From positions 1-64,000 of the forward strand of contig NZ_AVGG01000005.1 in assembly GCF_000498535.1 (NCBI RefSeq): a DNA stretch of 64,000 nt. The letters are read 5' to 3'. Of the stretch, positions 40,938 to 52,900 are shown piece after piece. The first letter of the stretch is position 1. Every line of letters starts with the position of its first letter. Under the pieces are notes generated by a model. That model was not told the DNA's origin. It saw only the letters and a list, made by a program, of their open reading frames with translations, and made no database searches. This stretch comes from Flavobacterium limnosediminis JC2902. Its GTDB lineage: Bacteria > Bacteroidota > Bacteroidia > Flavobacteriales > Flavobacteriaceae. The translations under genes and the position numbers were made by a program.

Positions 40938-43900
40938 TTATCTTACTCTAAATGTTCTTCCAACAATCATAGTACCTATTCCTCCTACATCATTCCAAGT
41001 TACTTCATTGTAAATTGTCAGGATATTTTCTTTAGAACTTAACATGCCGGATGTGTTTTCTGCTATTACTTTAAAATGGTGGTACATCTTTGAACCATCA
41101 TCAGAGATAACCCTCAATGAAGGATTATTCAATTCTGTATCCTCTAATTGTACATAAACTGTATTCTCGTTTGAATTTATTTCATGTATTTTAACCCAAT
41201 TCCCTCCTGAATTCATTTTATATAAATGATATTTTCCTTTATAGGTGGTCTTGTTCCAACTTAAGGTTATACAATTCAAATCAACATCTTCAGTCCCTAA
41301 CGGTTCGGAATAATATTCCATTACCGGCGATTCCGGACTGTAATTCTCAACAATGTTTGTCAACACTACTTTTGAAGCTTCAGACGGAGCATAATCAATA
41401 ATAGTACTTCCATCTTTATCAATATATTTGATTTGTCGGGATACAGTTAAACTGTAGAACAATGGATCACCATATGGAATTTCAGGTAAATCAGTAAAAT
41501 CATCAGTAAAACTCCAACGACCGGTTTCGTCAAAAGATGCTACTTCAACATCAATTACTTTAACTAATTGCATTGTACGTATCGATAATGAATCTACCCT
41601 ATTTGATGCCCTGTAGATATTAACCTTTTTAACATTCTGAATGTTTTTATAAGCATTAATTTCGAATTGAATTTTTGGTGTAATCTCCAGTACTCTATTT
41701 GCAAGTATTGGAGTGACCTTCAAAATTTCCGGAGCTGTTGGTGGCAAAGTATTCACTAAGCTTATTGGTCCTAAAATAGGGCTATACTCTCCGGTTTTCA
41801 TTTGCAGATCAAACTCCCGTACAGTATAAAAATACTTTGCATTCGAGGCACCATCAAGTCCATAATCGGTAAATTGTACTTCATCAGTTCCAACTGTTGG
41901 ACTCGCTCCTTGATTAGGAGTAAGCTTAACCATCATAGGTGCCATGTCAAATTCAGGGTGTGTCACCGGCAATAAATTCCCGTTTCTGTCTCTAATAACT
42001 TGTTTTTTAGGAATAGGTACGTAACCGTCAGACTCGTTTTTAACATATCTGTATATAACCGGAACTTCTGTTAATGGCACAAAGCAATTATGAATAACAT
42101 TTTTAATAAAATCCTTCAACAGTAACTCTCCGTTTCTACCTGGCACTCCTGGTACAACTATTTGATTTAGACTTGAAATTTCAGTCAGTTGAGATACTAC
42201 ATTTGGCAGGTTATTATAAAAACTATTATGCTCGTCAATAAATGAATTGATACTTGCAATAAATCTTGTGTTGTTAGGTAATGGTAATCTAACCATCTCC
42301 CCGTCTAAATCAAATGGTTTAAACAAACCATCTTCATATTCAAAACCTAAAAAGTCTTCCCACCTGTTAACATAGAAAGTCTCCTCCCCATTTTTAAAAA
42401 TAGTATCAACTATAGTATCAATTGTTGGCTGATTGTATATAGCACTTAAAATCTGAATATCACTCGTTCTGTTAAACTGTATTGAATATGGTTTATGGTC
42501 ATTGGCAAATGCAGTTCTAAAAGTATAAGTAGATTTACCGTAAAAATCTGGTCGAGTAGCATACTTGCCTCCTTTAGGCAACTCAGGTCTTAATGGCTCT
42601 TCGATTTCTTTAGCAAACATTAATACCGGCGTAGATATTTTTGAATGCAGGTTATTATTAACTCTATGACTTCGTAAACCAAAAATAGAATAACGCTCCC
42701 CTTCACCTTCAGTTGGTAAAATAGCTTGTTCTGTCAAACCATTATTTTCATCATAATGAAAATATGCTTTGTAACCCGGATAATAAGCTACACTCTGATT
42801 CCCTGTCTTAATATAACCTGTTTGTCCATTATTAGGATTTTCATCGGAAAACTCAGGATCAATAATATAAACAATTAAATTTTGACCCGATACACCAATA
42901 TTTTCTGTTTTTATTACCTTAAACTCTTTACGGCGCTTACTATCTTGCCCTATCATGTGTAGTCTAATAACGCCATTGTACCACTCAACGGAATGATCTA
43001 GCTCTGAATGCTGATAATGCTGATTCAGAGTGAAATTTCCAAATTCAATTTTATATATCCCTTGATGTTGATTAACTAAAATAGTTGGCGACGTGTCATT
43101 CTCATCTTCATAAACCTCAACCGTCTCCAAGTGCTTAGTAATAGTTGCAGTTCTAAAAAGTCCTCGAAACTTTTGAACATGCCCTTCAACTGTTAAAGCG
43201 TCCGGCGTCTGAACAAATATTTCCTCACTATGAATTGAATTAATTTGAGGGTCAATTCCTATCGTCAAACTAATTGGAGCAGGTGAATTCCATGATCCTT
43301 CAGACAACATGTTCTCAACAACAATAAATAACTTATTGTTTTCTGGTGATTCTAAATCTTCATTTGAAACATCAGCAAATCCAAATTGTGCACCATTTAT
43401 GGCTCTTTTAAAAACCTTAAACTCTGGATATTGATTAGCTCCTTGCACCACTTCATGAACTATAAACTCCTTTTCATCAATCCTCATAACACTGCCTACA
43501 AAATTGCTGTTCAAACCATTAGGAATGACCGGCTCAATTGTTTCAGTGTTTGGATTACCATTGATTAGCGTTGTACTGCTTGTTATTACAAAAGGTTCTG
43601 TCGTGACTATACTTAGTAGTTCATTTGCCGGATCTTCAATTACAGAATGAATTTTTCCGGAAATGACATTAGGCATCTCATTTCTAAAAAAGACTTCTAT
43701 TTCATCCGCAAAAACCTCATCACTGTTATCCAATTCATAATAACCGCTTATTGTTTGGCCATTTATTGTTTTATGATAATCTATCAACTCTTGAGTATGA
43801 TTATAATCAAAAGTTAAACGGATTAATGTTTTGTCATTAGATACAATAGAATTTAATCTCTGTTGTTCATAAAGAGACGTCAAAAACAGAGGGTTCTCTT

Positions 43901-46900
43901 TTCTTATTAAAAGCGCATTTATGTTTGTAGGCGGTTGTAGCGTATTTACAACTGGAAAAACAGTTTCAATATTAAAATTCAAACTACTGGATGTAGCTCT
44001 GCTAAACCAATTAATCCCATATGAGCTATATGTATGTTCTCCAGCTTGCTTTTCTCTGTGAATGAACAAAGGATTACCTTCTTCTGGTATAAGAATCGGT
44101 ACAGTTTCATTATTATCTCCTTGTATAACCGTAGTATCTATATTAAAATATTTTTTATCATAAGGAAGTTCCGGTTTTCTCCATATAAAATCACTACTCA
44201 ACTTATACTCTAGACCTGCATATACTGGCTCAGTATAGGCAGATGAATCAAATTCATGACCATTAGCAAAAAAAGGTTCATTTGGAGCTTCATCATGTAG
44301 TGGCTCGTGGTATAATGTTAAAAAACGGGTACGCCCATCATGGGTATAGCCTTCAGGATCTGTTAACAATTGTGGCGCTTCTGTCCCATGTCCGTAATAA
44401 ACTCCTGGTTTAACTTCTTTAATATCAAGAGGTAACGACAACCGTTCATCATCAATAGTTGTAGGTAATGTACAATAAACATGTTGCACTTCTCTGGCAC
44501 CTAAACCATCTTCTAAATCCCCATAGGTAATATATTCAGCTAAATAAATATATTTCCCTTCAAATAGCTCTTCTTTATAATCAAGGATTCCCAATCCCAA
44601 CATACGCGCAACATGGTAATCTAATGATGATATTTGCAATAATTGCAAATTTGAAATTTCAAATTGATTTGAACTGGGTTGAGAGGGATCATAATCTGGA
44701 TCAGGAGTAAAACCTTCAACTGGTCCAACAGTTTGGTCAATAAATGGAAAACTTTCTGTTGCAGTTGGGTTGATTTCTAAGTCGCTTAATTCTATATATT
44801 TATCAACAACGAATGAAATTCTTTCTTGTTCTTCAACAGAAATACCATTCCATTTATCCTTATAATTATCTGTGTTCACATAAGCTTCATCATTATAACG
44901 AAGCCATTTACTATGAACCAACCCTACTTCTGGTTCAAGTCTAATATGCGCTATATTTGTATTTTTAGTTAAAGCATATTTACCAAGGTCTTCCCAAGTT
45001 TTGTTATAGTTGGAGTCCTCTATGAAATTATAGTAAAACTCAAAATAAACTTTACTAATTACTGCATCATAACCCGAGAACCTAATACTTCTTATATTCT
45101 CACTTACTAATTTTTTATCGTTAAGATCATTGGTATAGTATCCACCCCTGAATGATGTATATTTATCAGCAGATATTAAATTCTTTTCAACTGAAAGCAA
45201 TTCAACTTTTACAGTACTGTTTTCAGATAAAATTTGAAATTTTGGAGATACGGAAAAACTCAGTTTCGTTTTGTTTTCTATCTCAATTAATCCTTCTCCG
45301 TACGCTGTGATAAATTCTGTAGGATGTGTATTGGGATTATAATTTGCTCTGGCCGTTTGATACATTTGTATGTCTCTAAAAAACACATAAAATGTATTCC
45401 CACCTACAGCATACATCCATCTTCTTCGACTATCAATAACTAAATTAGGAGCGATAGAAAAATCCAAAGTAACACTCAAATCAACATAAGGTGCCCTATA
45501 AATCTTTACAAAATCATTCGGTTTATTAAAATTAAAAGTATTCGTCGCATAATTTCCCTTTGGAAGGTGTTTCCCCAACGCTCCTTTCAGTAACCATCTT
45601 AACTGAAACCCTTTTGTACTATCACTGCCGGTTGATCCAACAGCTTGAGCATAAAAATTAGGAGATTGCAAAGAAGTTGCTTCAGACAAATTAATTATTG
45701 GCGGCCCACCACAGATTACATCTCCAGAGGAAAAAACGTCTTGAAACGCATTTTCTACGTCGCTGATACTTATATTTATACCTTGCAGATATGGGTCACC
45801 ATCTGTTAAATACATAACAGAACTAGGTGCTAATTCATAAACTAATTCTTGAGAAATACAATTTTTTAAGTCAGTATCATCATAGAATAACAAGTTGTTG
45901 TTCATTGACGTACTAACTACATTATCACTAATCTCGTTATAAACAATTCTTCTTATACCCTCAGGTCCTGAATAAAAATATTGCCTTGACCATAGGAGAG
46001 AAAAACTATCAAACAAAAAAGTATTAAACTTATCAACTCTCGAATTTGACGGATTAGTAATACTTACGAACAGATTATTATTGTAGTAGCATAAACTTGA
46101 CTTACTGTCAGCACTATCTTCAAGTTTGTAATAATAAGAATCTCCTCCACAATCAATCGCTAAAACGAAGATTTTACTATCGACAGTATGATACCCGGAA
46201 ATGACATATTTATTCTTGTTAGGCTCAACTAAAGAAGTGCTTACTGCTACAATATCATGGCTTATCAAATCCGAATTTTCAAAATCTCCTAAATAGATCT
46301 CCTTGTGTAGATATACATATGAACCATAATAATCAAACTCAATTATGTGTGCCTTACCGGCTTTATGGTCAGCCAAAACGGTTACTCCATTCTCGTGACT
46401 AACTACATTGCGGATCTCAAAATCATCAGCACTTCCTGTTGAGAAATAAGTCTGATTAAGTAAATTCCCATCATAACTGAATCTTAAAATAATAATTTGT
46501 GGTAATTCTAAACTATAGCCTTCATAACGTCCCGGATAAACATAATAATAATCGCTATTAATTTTAGAATTAACCAAAAAACAATCCCCACTAGGGTTAT
46601 CAGTAGACAATAGTTTACTATAATTAATATTCCCGTCTTTATCAATTGAGACCAAAGACTCATTTACTCCATCATTATAACTAAGCAAGTAACTTATAAC
46701 TCCCTGATCTTGAATTTGAATAATTTTCCGAAAGGCAAAGGGTCCACCCCCAATATTAAGATAATATCTTCTTTGCCAGATAGTATTACCTTTAATATCT
46801 GTTTTCAAAATTGTTGGAGAATCGCTCCCATCCTTACCCACTGAATAAATAAATGACGTACCTCCTTCAAAAAACTCTTCACTATAATTAATAATCTGAG

Positions 46901-46931
46901 ATGATGCTGTATATTCTTGTACAAATGACAT
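40938..46931 (-). CDS. Giant protein, 1997 aa, N-terminal propeller-like and C-terminal FN3-like
   Basis: I cannot assign a known family. The first 400 residues have the strand repeats of a beta-propeller (TILKTDIKGNTIWQRRY, then SLVSIDKDGNINY, then IIILRFSYDGNLLNQTYF). The middle is beta-rich without clear repeats. The C-terminal 250 residues contain fibronectin-III-like modules (APEILKVTPIL, then VDLNCITLSWNKTTYKGKYH). The end is WNDVGGIGTMIVGRTFRVR. There is no signal peptide and no type IX sorting domain. It sits 21 bp after the 2169-aa gene and is followed by the tail-fibre-like gene, so a structural or adhesive role in a secreted assembly is inferred. Confidence 0.8.
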   Translation of the reverse strand: MSFVQEYTASSQIINYSEEFFEGGTSFIYSVGKDGSDSPTILKTDIKGNTIWQRRYYLNIGGGPFAFRKIIQIQDQGVISYLLSYNDGVNESLVSIDKDGNINYSKLLSTDNPSGDCFLVNSKINSDYYYVYPGRYEGYSLELPQIIILRFSYDGNLLNQTYFSTGSADDFEIRNVVSHENGVTVLADHKAGKAHIIEFDYYGSYVYLHKEIYLGDFENSDLISHDIVAVSTSLVEPNKNKYVISGYHTVDSKIFVLAIDCGGDSYYYKLEDSADSKSSLCYYNNNLFVSITNPSNSRVDKFNTFLFDSFSLLWSRQYFYSGPEGIRRIVYNEISDNVVSTSMNNNLLFYDDTDLKNCISQELVYELAPSSVMYLTDGDPYLQGINISISDVENAFQDVFSSGDVICGGPPIINLSEATSLQSPNFYAQAVGSTGSDSTKGFQLRWLLKGALGKHLPKGNYATNTFNFNKPNDFVKIYRAPYVDLSVTLDFSIAPNLVIDSRRRWMYAVGGNTFYVFFRDIQMYQTARANYNPNTHPTEFITAYGEGLIEIENKTKLSFSVSPKFQILSENSTVKVELLSVEKNLISADKYTSFRGGYYTNDLNDKKLVSENIRSIRFSGYDAVISKVYFEFYYNFIEDSNYNKTWEDLGKYALTKNTNIAHIRLEPEVGLVHSKWLRYNDEAYVNTDNYKDKWNGISVEEQERISFVVDKYIELSDLEINPTATESFPFIDQTVGPVEGFTPDPDYDPSQPSSNQFEISNLQLLQISSLDYHVARMLGLGILDYKEELFEGKYIYLAEYITYGDLEDGLGAREVQHVYCTLPTTIDDERLSLPLDIKEVKPGVYYGHGTEAPQLLTDPEGYTHDGRTRFLTLYHEPLHDEAPNEPFFANGHEFDSSAYTEPVYAGLEYKLSSDFIWRKPELPYDKKYFNIDTTVIQGDNNETVPILIPEEGNPLFIHREKQAGEHTYSSYGINWFSRATSSSLNFNIETVFPVVNTLQPPTNINALLIRKENPLFLTSLYEQQRLNSIVSNDKTLIRLTFDYNHTQELIDYHKTINGQTISGYYELDNSDEVFADEIEVFFRNEMPNVISGKIHSVIEDPANELLSIVTTEPFVITSSTTLINGNPNTETIEPVIPNGLNSNFVGSVMRIDEKEFIVHEVVQGANQYPEFKVFKRAINGAQFGFADVSNEDLESPENNKLFIVVENMLSEGSWNSPAPISLTIGIDPQINSIHSEEIFVQTPDALTVEGHVQKFRGLFRTATITKHLETVEVYEDENDTSPTILVNQHQGIYKIEFGNFTLNQHYQHSELDHSVEWYNGVIRLHMIGQDSKRRKEFKVIKTENIGVSGQNLIVYIIDPEFSDENPNNGQTGYIKTGNQSVAYYPGYKAYFHYDENNGLTEQAILPTEGEGERYSIFGLRSHRVNNNLHSKISTPVLMFAKEIEEPLRPELPKGGKYATRPDFYGKSTYTFRTAFANDHKPYSIQFNRTSDIQILSAIYNQPTIDTIVDTIFKNGEETFYVNRWEDFLGFEYEDGLFKPFDLDGEMVRLPLPNNTRFIASINSFIDEHNSFYNNLPNVVSQLTEISSLNQIVVPGVPGRNGELLLKDFIKNVIHNCFVPLTEVPVIYRYVKNESDGYVPIPKKQVIRDRNGNLLPVTHPEFDMAPMMVKLTPNQGASPTVGTDEVQFTDYGLDGASNAKYFYTVREFDLQMKTGEYSPILGPISLVNTLPPTAPEILKVTPILANRVLEITPKIQFEINAYKNIQNVKKVNIYRASNRVDSLSIRTMQLVKVIDVEVASFDETGRWSFTDDFTDLPEIPYGDPLFYSLTVSRQIKYIDKDGSTIIDYAPSEASKVVLTNIVENYSPESPVMEYYSEPLGTEDVDLNCITLSWNKTTYKGKYHLYKMNSGGNWVKIHEINSNENTVYVQLEDTELNNPSLRVISDDGSKMYHHFKVIAENTSGMLSSKENILTIYNEVTWNDVGGIGTMIVGRTFRVR

Positions 46932-46943
46932 AATTAATATCTT
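46929..46943 (-). promoter_or_regulatory. Conserved translation leader AAGATATTAATTATG (1997-aa gene)
   Basis: Minus strand; identical to the leader at 38958-38972. It replaces a Shine-Dalgarno sequence and may be an AT-rich initiation signal of this operon. Confidence 0.6.
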
Positions 46944-46952
46944 CTAAATAAG

Positions 46953-49900
46953 TTAAAGTAAAATTTCAACAGTTTCTGAACCTGAGACAATATGATTGAT
47001 ACCATTCCAGGTTTTATAAACGAAACCAATTCTTAATGTCCCTTCATCTATCACTAAATTTTGGTTCATTATGATTGCTTGAGAGCAATCTTTAGAAAAC
47101 AACACAGAATAAGAATTATCTATGGTTTCTGAACCTGGCAGCATGACTTTAATTGTTCCGTTTAATTCCGACAAAGTCATTTTAGGGTTATTAAACGGTT
47201 CAGGGTTTCTTACTATTATCGCGATAACTTTATTAAAATCATCTGCATTTCTGATAATGTTAAACTCCGTGGTTTTAGCTTCATCAAGTGGTTTTAAACC
47301 TAAAACACCTTCAAATAACCTGTCATAGGCATGCTGATAATTTGCATTTAATCTGGTAATAACATCATCACTAAATAAGCCGCTTAAACTCTGTTGATTA
47401 ATAACCCTGTATGCCGCCTCAATCATCTCTTGGCTTAGTGACATATCAATTGTAAATATTGCCCTTCTATTTTCAGCTTCATCAAGAATGTAACTTTCAA
47501 TTTGCTCTTTAAAACTTCTGTATCTTGATGTCTGGAATACAAATCTGTGTACCTCAGCTGTTTCATTTTGCTGCAAAATAATCCCTGGATTGTTAGGGTC
47601 TGGTATAGGTCCTAAATCACCATCTTTATTCAGGTCATACATATTGTTCACAATAGCAGTATACAATTTCTGAGGCTTCAGTTTTTTCAGTGTAACTGAA
47701 AGATACTTAGATGCCGGAACAATCACTTCAGGCTTCTCACCAATACAATTATCATCTAAAAACAAATTAATCCACTGATTGAAAACAAAAGGTACTAACG
47801 GATTATTATCTGTAGTCCATTCTTCTATAGTTTGAGGTATTGCAACTTCATCAACAACCGAATCTAACGATGGTGGATTTACTATTGAAACATCCTCTCT
47901 CGGATCCTTAATAACTATTTTCATTCTACCTTTAGTCTCTTCAAGTCCGGCCGCAGTATAATCTTCCCAATTATGGAAGAAATGTGTGGCATAGGCCTTA
48001 GAAAAATAAACAGATATTTTAGTGTTATTCTCATCGTCGTAAAACAATGGTTTAGCACTTAATAAATTACCATCCGCATTAGGGTAAGATCTGTTATAAT
48101 CAATATACTGTCTTAATGATGTTAAAGGATACTTCTCAGGTGACGCTTCCTGTAACCCTGTTTGAACACCGTTTTGTATAATTGCTCCGGTAGTCTCATT
48201 CAAATAAGTAGATGAATCCACCTTAACCAAACCGTATATCGAATTTTCATGTTTATGAAAGAATCCAACAGGCCCGGCCGTGCTAAAACCATAAGTATAG
48301 GAATACTCTCCTCCAGCTGTAGCTCCATTATCAACAATGTCTTTCAATTTAAAATGAACAATATAACTTGTATCGGGTCTCCAGATTGGTTGTATAAATT
48401 GAGTAATTCCGGCTACAGTAGCCATTGAATCTTCCCTTATTGCTCCTAGAGGTGGAATATTAATATTAAACTCATAATCTTCCAAAGATAACCAACACAC
48501 TTTATGCAATAGAGTATAACATTTTCGAATATTAGGCTCCTTGCAATTACAATCACCATTCAATTCCAAATACCCAAGAATCGACTGCACAGCCAGCCAA
48601 GTGTCAGTATAAGTTCCCAAGTTTGCTGGACCGGTCGTAAAATCCTCAAGAACATCAATTTTAGTTTCTAAAGCATTTAGAACACCATATTCAGGGTGTA
48701 AAGCATTAAAACTTTTAATCAGATTCAAAATATTTTCAGTGCAATCAACTTGACCTGAAAAATCAGAAAAATGAATATCTGCTGGATCAGGAAAACAATT
48801 ATTATAAATGCTTGAAATATCATTATATAACTGGCAAAGAACCAAATCTTTGGAGCATACTGGATCAATTGGAACTTGATTCACAATTCCACATCCCATA
48901 CCAATCAAAGTAGATAACTGAGCTTCAAGACTATCAGTACTTTGATATTCACCCGTAACCGCTCCTAACAAAATCTGCATGTTATTTTCCTCAATTGCAG
49001 CTATCTGCTCTTGTAAAGCTAAAACAAGCGCCTGATTAGGGGATTTTGGAAGAATTTCAATTTTACTTATGGCGCTCCAATTCGAAAATTCACTAGTATT
49101 TAATACAATAGGCACATTTAATTCACTGGCAGTCTTATAAACCTCATAAGCTTCATTCAATTCCCCCGTTTCAGGATGCCCATAAGTTACTTCAAAAACC
49201 GCATCATTAATTAGCGATGAATAGTATCTTATTACCACTCCTTCACCAAAACTTGTCAATCTCAAAGTTACTTCTACCGAAGACTCTGGCAATAGTATTT
49301 CTAATTTTGTCCTGTTAGGAATAGAAAGCGATTTAGAAATATTAAAAACATTGCTTTCATCAGTAACAACGGCATAATCCGTATCCCTATTATTCATCAA
49401 TAAAAATGAGACGTTATTAGAGAAAAACCGGTGATTCACATCATAACAATAATACTGTTGACCTAAAGGCTTTGAAATAAAGTCAGCACATTTTGGTTCT
49501 AATTCCTGAGTCTCACAAAAAAGTGACCCTGATGTTAAACCATATTGTTCCGGTATATACCAGCCTGGCTCTCCTTGTTCTGTATACGAAAATGGAGTTG
49601 TAGCTAACAAACGGATAGTGTTATATTGTTTGTCTGTTTTTTGCCATTGACCAATTTTCATAGTATTTAAAACTGGCGATGTATCGTTTGGATATAATGC
49701 TTTATATGGGTTATAGTCAACCCATGCCGCATCATTCCATGCTTTAACGCTTAACTCTTCAATTTTATATTGATGTTTAACTTGTCGTAATTCCTTTCCT
49801 CTAACAACTTTATCTGGAGGTACTAAATCTGTATAACGTGACGGCGCATTGTTTACTCCTCCAATAAGTCCTCCAATAGAACCTGGCAATAACCCTTTTT

Positions 49901-52900
49901 CAGTTTTAATATCAATGTAAGTATCCAGCGGAATTATTCTTTCTCTAATTTTATCTGGCAAAACTTGCAGATTATCTATAACCGGTATTCCATTAGCGTT
50001 CAATGAAATTGGCGTACCATTATTATTCAACATTCCATTTGTTAAGTACGTTAACGAGAAGGTCTCATTTGTTAACATATTAACCCCTAAAACAATGTCT
50101 TTTATAGGTTTTCCACTTGCAGCACTTATCAATGGGTTAACTGGTCTTCTGTCAACAGTTTTATTGAAGTCCCATGAAATTTCCACCTCTCCGCAGAACT
50201 TAATTTTAATAAAGCATATTTTAACTCTTACACATAGGCGGAATTTACCATAAATAAGGAATGGCGTCGGCGATTCGGCACCAAACAGTAAGTCAATGCC
50301 TATGTATAAATGAAGAATTCTAATATTAATTTCTGCACCTACGCCTGCCGCTATATATCCTCCAATTTGAGGTCTTTCAAAACTTAATCTTCCTCCTACC
50401 TCAACATAAGCCCAAGCGTTTACACTAACTGGACCATACGTTTTATTGAAAATAAACTCTCCTCGTGCTCCGGCTTCTATTCCTTTTGCAGAAAGCATTA
50501 AGTAGCTTTGAAGGTCAATCAAATCCAATATGCGAGCTGTAACAGGATTGGTTCGTGTACCAATGTTAATGTACCATTTGGATGAATCATTAAAGAAGAA
50601 ACCTGCTTGCACATCAGCATACAAACTAAGAATAGCACCATTACTGGTTGGCATTTTAAAGTCAGCACCAAAACCAAACTCTAAAGAGTTGTCACCCATC
50701 GCTACAAAGGCAAAAAATGGAGGGTCTTTAGTCTCTTCAAGTCCCAATCGGGCAGAAATAATAGATGCCCTTCCATCAATCATAAATAATGATGGTACAG
50801 ACAATAACACCATCGCCTTAATGTTCAGCGTAGTTCCATTATCATAAGATGTCCCCAATGAGGCTCCTGCACCAATTGAAAATGGTGTACCACTTTGTCT
50901 TGTCTGATTTGGCCCGCTAAACTTGCGTACGTGAATTCCTCTTGGCGGAGCCTTGTAATACTCATACCAACTGTTTACGCCCGACACTAGTCCTATCGCT
51001 TCTTTCTCAGCAACATAACGATATCCTAGCAATCCTCTAAAACCATAAATGGCAAAAGAACCTAAAGGAATAGGTGCCGGGAATTCTACTTCCGCATCTA
51101 TAATAAATGCCGGATATTTCGGCATAAGCTTCATATCTGCACTTCCGGATATTTTTGCTTTCGGAAGTTTAATTTTTATACCTCCTGCATATTCAGGAGA
51201 AGTACCTGGCTCTGGAATAGACAACCATCCATTAATAATAGCAACTGGGCTACTCGCTGGTATGGTTAAATCAATATAGAGAGTTTGTATGTGTAAATAA
51301 GGGTCAGGCTTATCATCTAAGTTATCAGAGCAGTAATAAAGTTTAACTCCATCACCTCTTACTTCAATTCCTAACGGGTCTATGCTCACGCCACCGTCAA
51401 AACCAAAGTAATTAAACTTACGCATCACACCATTTACTTCTTTTTGGTGTGATCCATAATGTATTGCCGTTACTGTTATTTCAACTGGTCCTAAAGGCAG
51501 TACGATAGGTTTAATTAGGTGTATTGATCCTCCTTTAATTTCTATCGAGCCATCACTGTAAATACGAAGTCTGTCAATCTCAATAGCCTCCAAATCCTCT
51601 AATATGGGTACGCTGTCAAATTTTAATGTTCCTGAAGTTCCTATGTAAAAAGCATTCTCAGAATTATCTTTTCCTAATTCGACTGTTTTCACACTATAAG
51701 TAAGAACATCAGGGAGTTTTATATCATATGGTGAACTTGGCGATGCAGCCAAATTAAAACTGCCATCATCATGTAAATGTCCTTCGATATCTATTCTAAC
51801 TGTTTGCCCAGCATATTGCCCCGATGGATATTTAAACTTAGGTATTTCTAAAGCTGCCCTAATGTTTGATGACAGAACCTTATTCTGTTTAAAACTAATA
51901 TCAAATTTGCTGAAACCTATTTTGAATCCATTGTCACCTCCTATTTTCTTCCAAAGTTTGTTTTCTATCAAGTTGGATAGGAACAACTGATAATCCTGAG
52001 CAGTATTAAATACATAAACTGTCGAAGGACTTATTGGAGAACTCACATTCGATGTAGTTGTTAACGATAAAGGAAATTTAAATCCATAGGGGGAATTAGA
52101 AGCATTTAACACCTGTAAATAATCTTTCAATTCTTGATAGTTCACTATCCCTTTTTCGCTTACAATTCCCGTTATATCATTCTTTTCGAACATTTTAATA
52201 GGATAGTTAAAACTAAACTTATCATTAAAATATTCAAATGTTCCCCCGCTGGTTACAACTGGTACAGTTTCTAATAAAATGGTTCCAGACAAACCACCTG
52301 ATCCTACAAGTAAGTCATATGCTCCAAGCCGTAAAGTCGCTTGTGTATTTCCAGATGTTTCTGTATCATCGTGAAACCATCTTGCTGGTAAGGTAACAGA
52401 TACTGCTCTGGCATAAACCCCAATAAAATCATTCGGTCTACCATCCAAATCAGCCTCTATAATGTTGGAATTTTTACTCAAATCAAGTTTTAAGCTATCA
52501 ATCTCTAGCATAATACCAGTATTCCCAATCGCATTGAATTGCGGGTACAAAGTTCCTCCCAATTCCAATTGATATCCCATTCCGGCTTCAGTATCAACAT
52601 ACAGTTGTGCTTCCGCAAAAACAAAGGTTGATTTAGCACTGGAACCATAGTCGGAACCATCTGAGTTTATGGGCCTCAAAACATTATAAGGAAATTCAAT
52701 TCCGGCACTCAAAGCCAAAGTAGCTTTAGCCTTCGGAGTAATTAATTTCTTTATATAATCTTCAATACCATCAGGTACAACTATATTGAAGAATCCTTGA
52801 AGCTTAGTCTTCATTACTCCCGCATCGGAGTCAAGAATGTATGCCCCAAACATAACACCCGAAATTGAATCATTAACATCAGGATGTCCTTCAATTGTTG

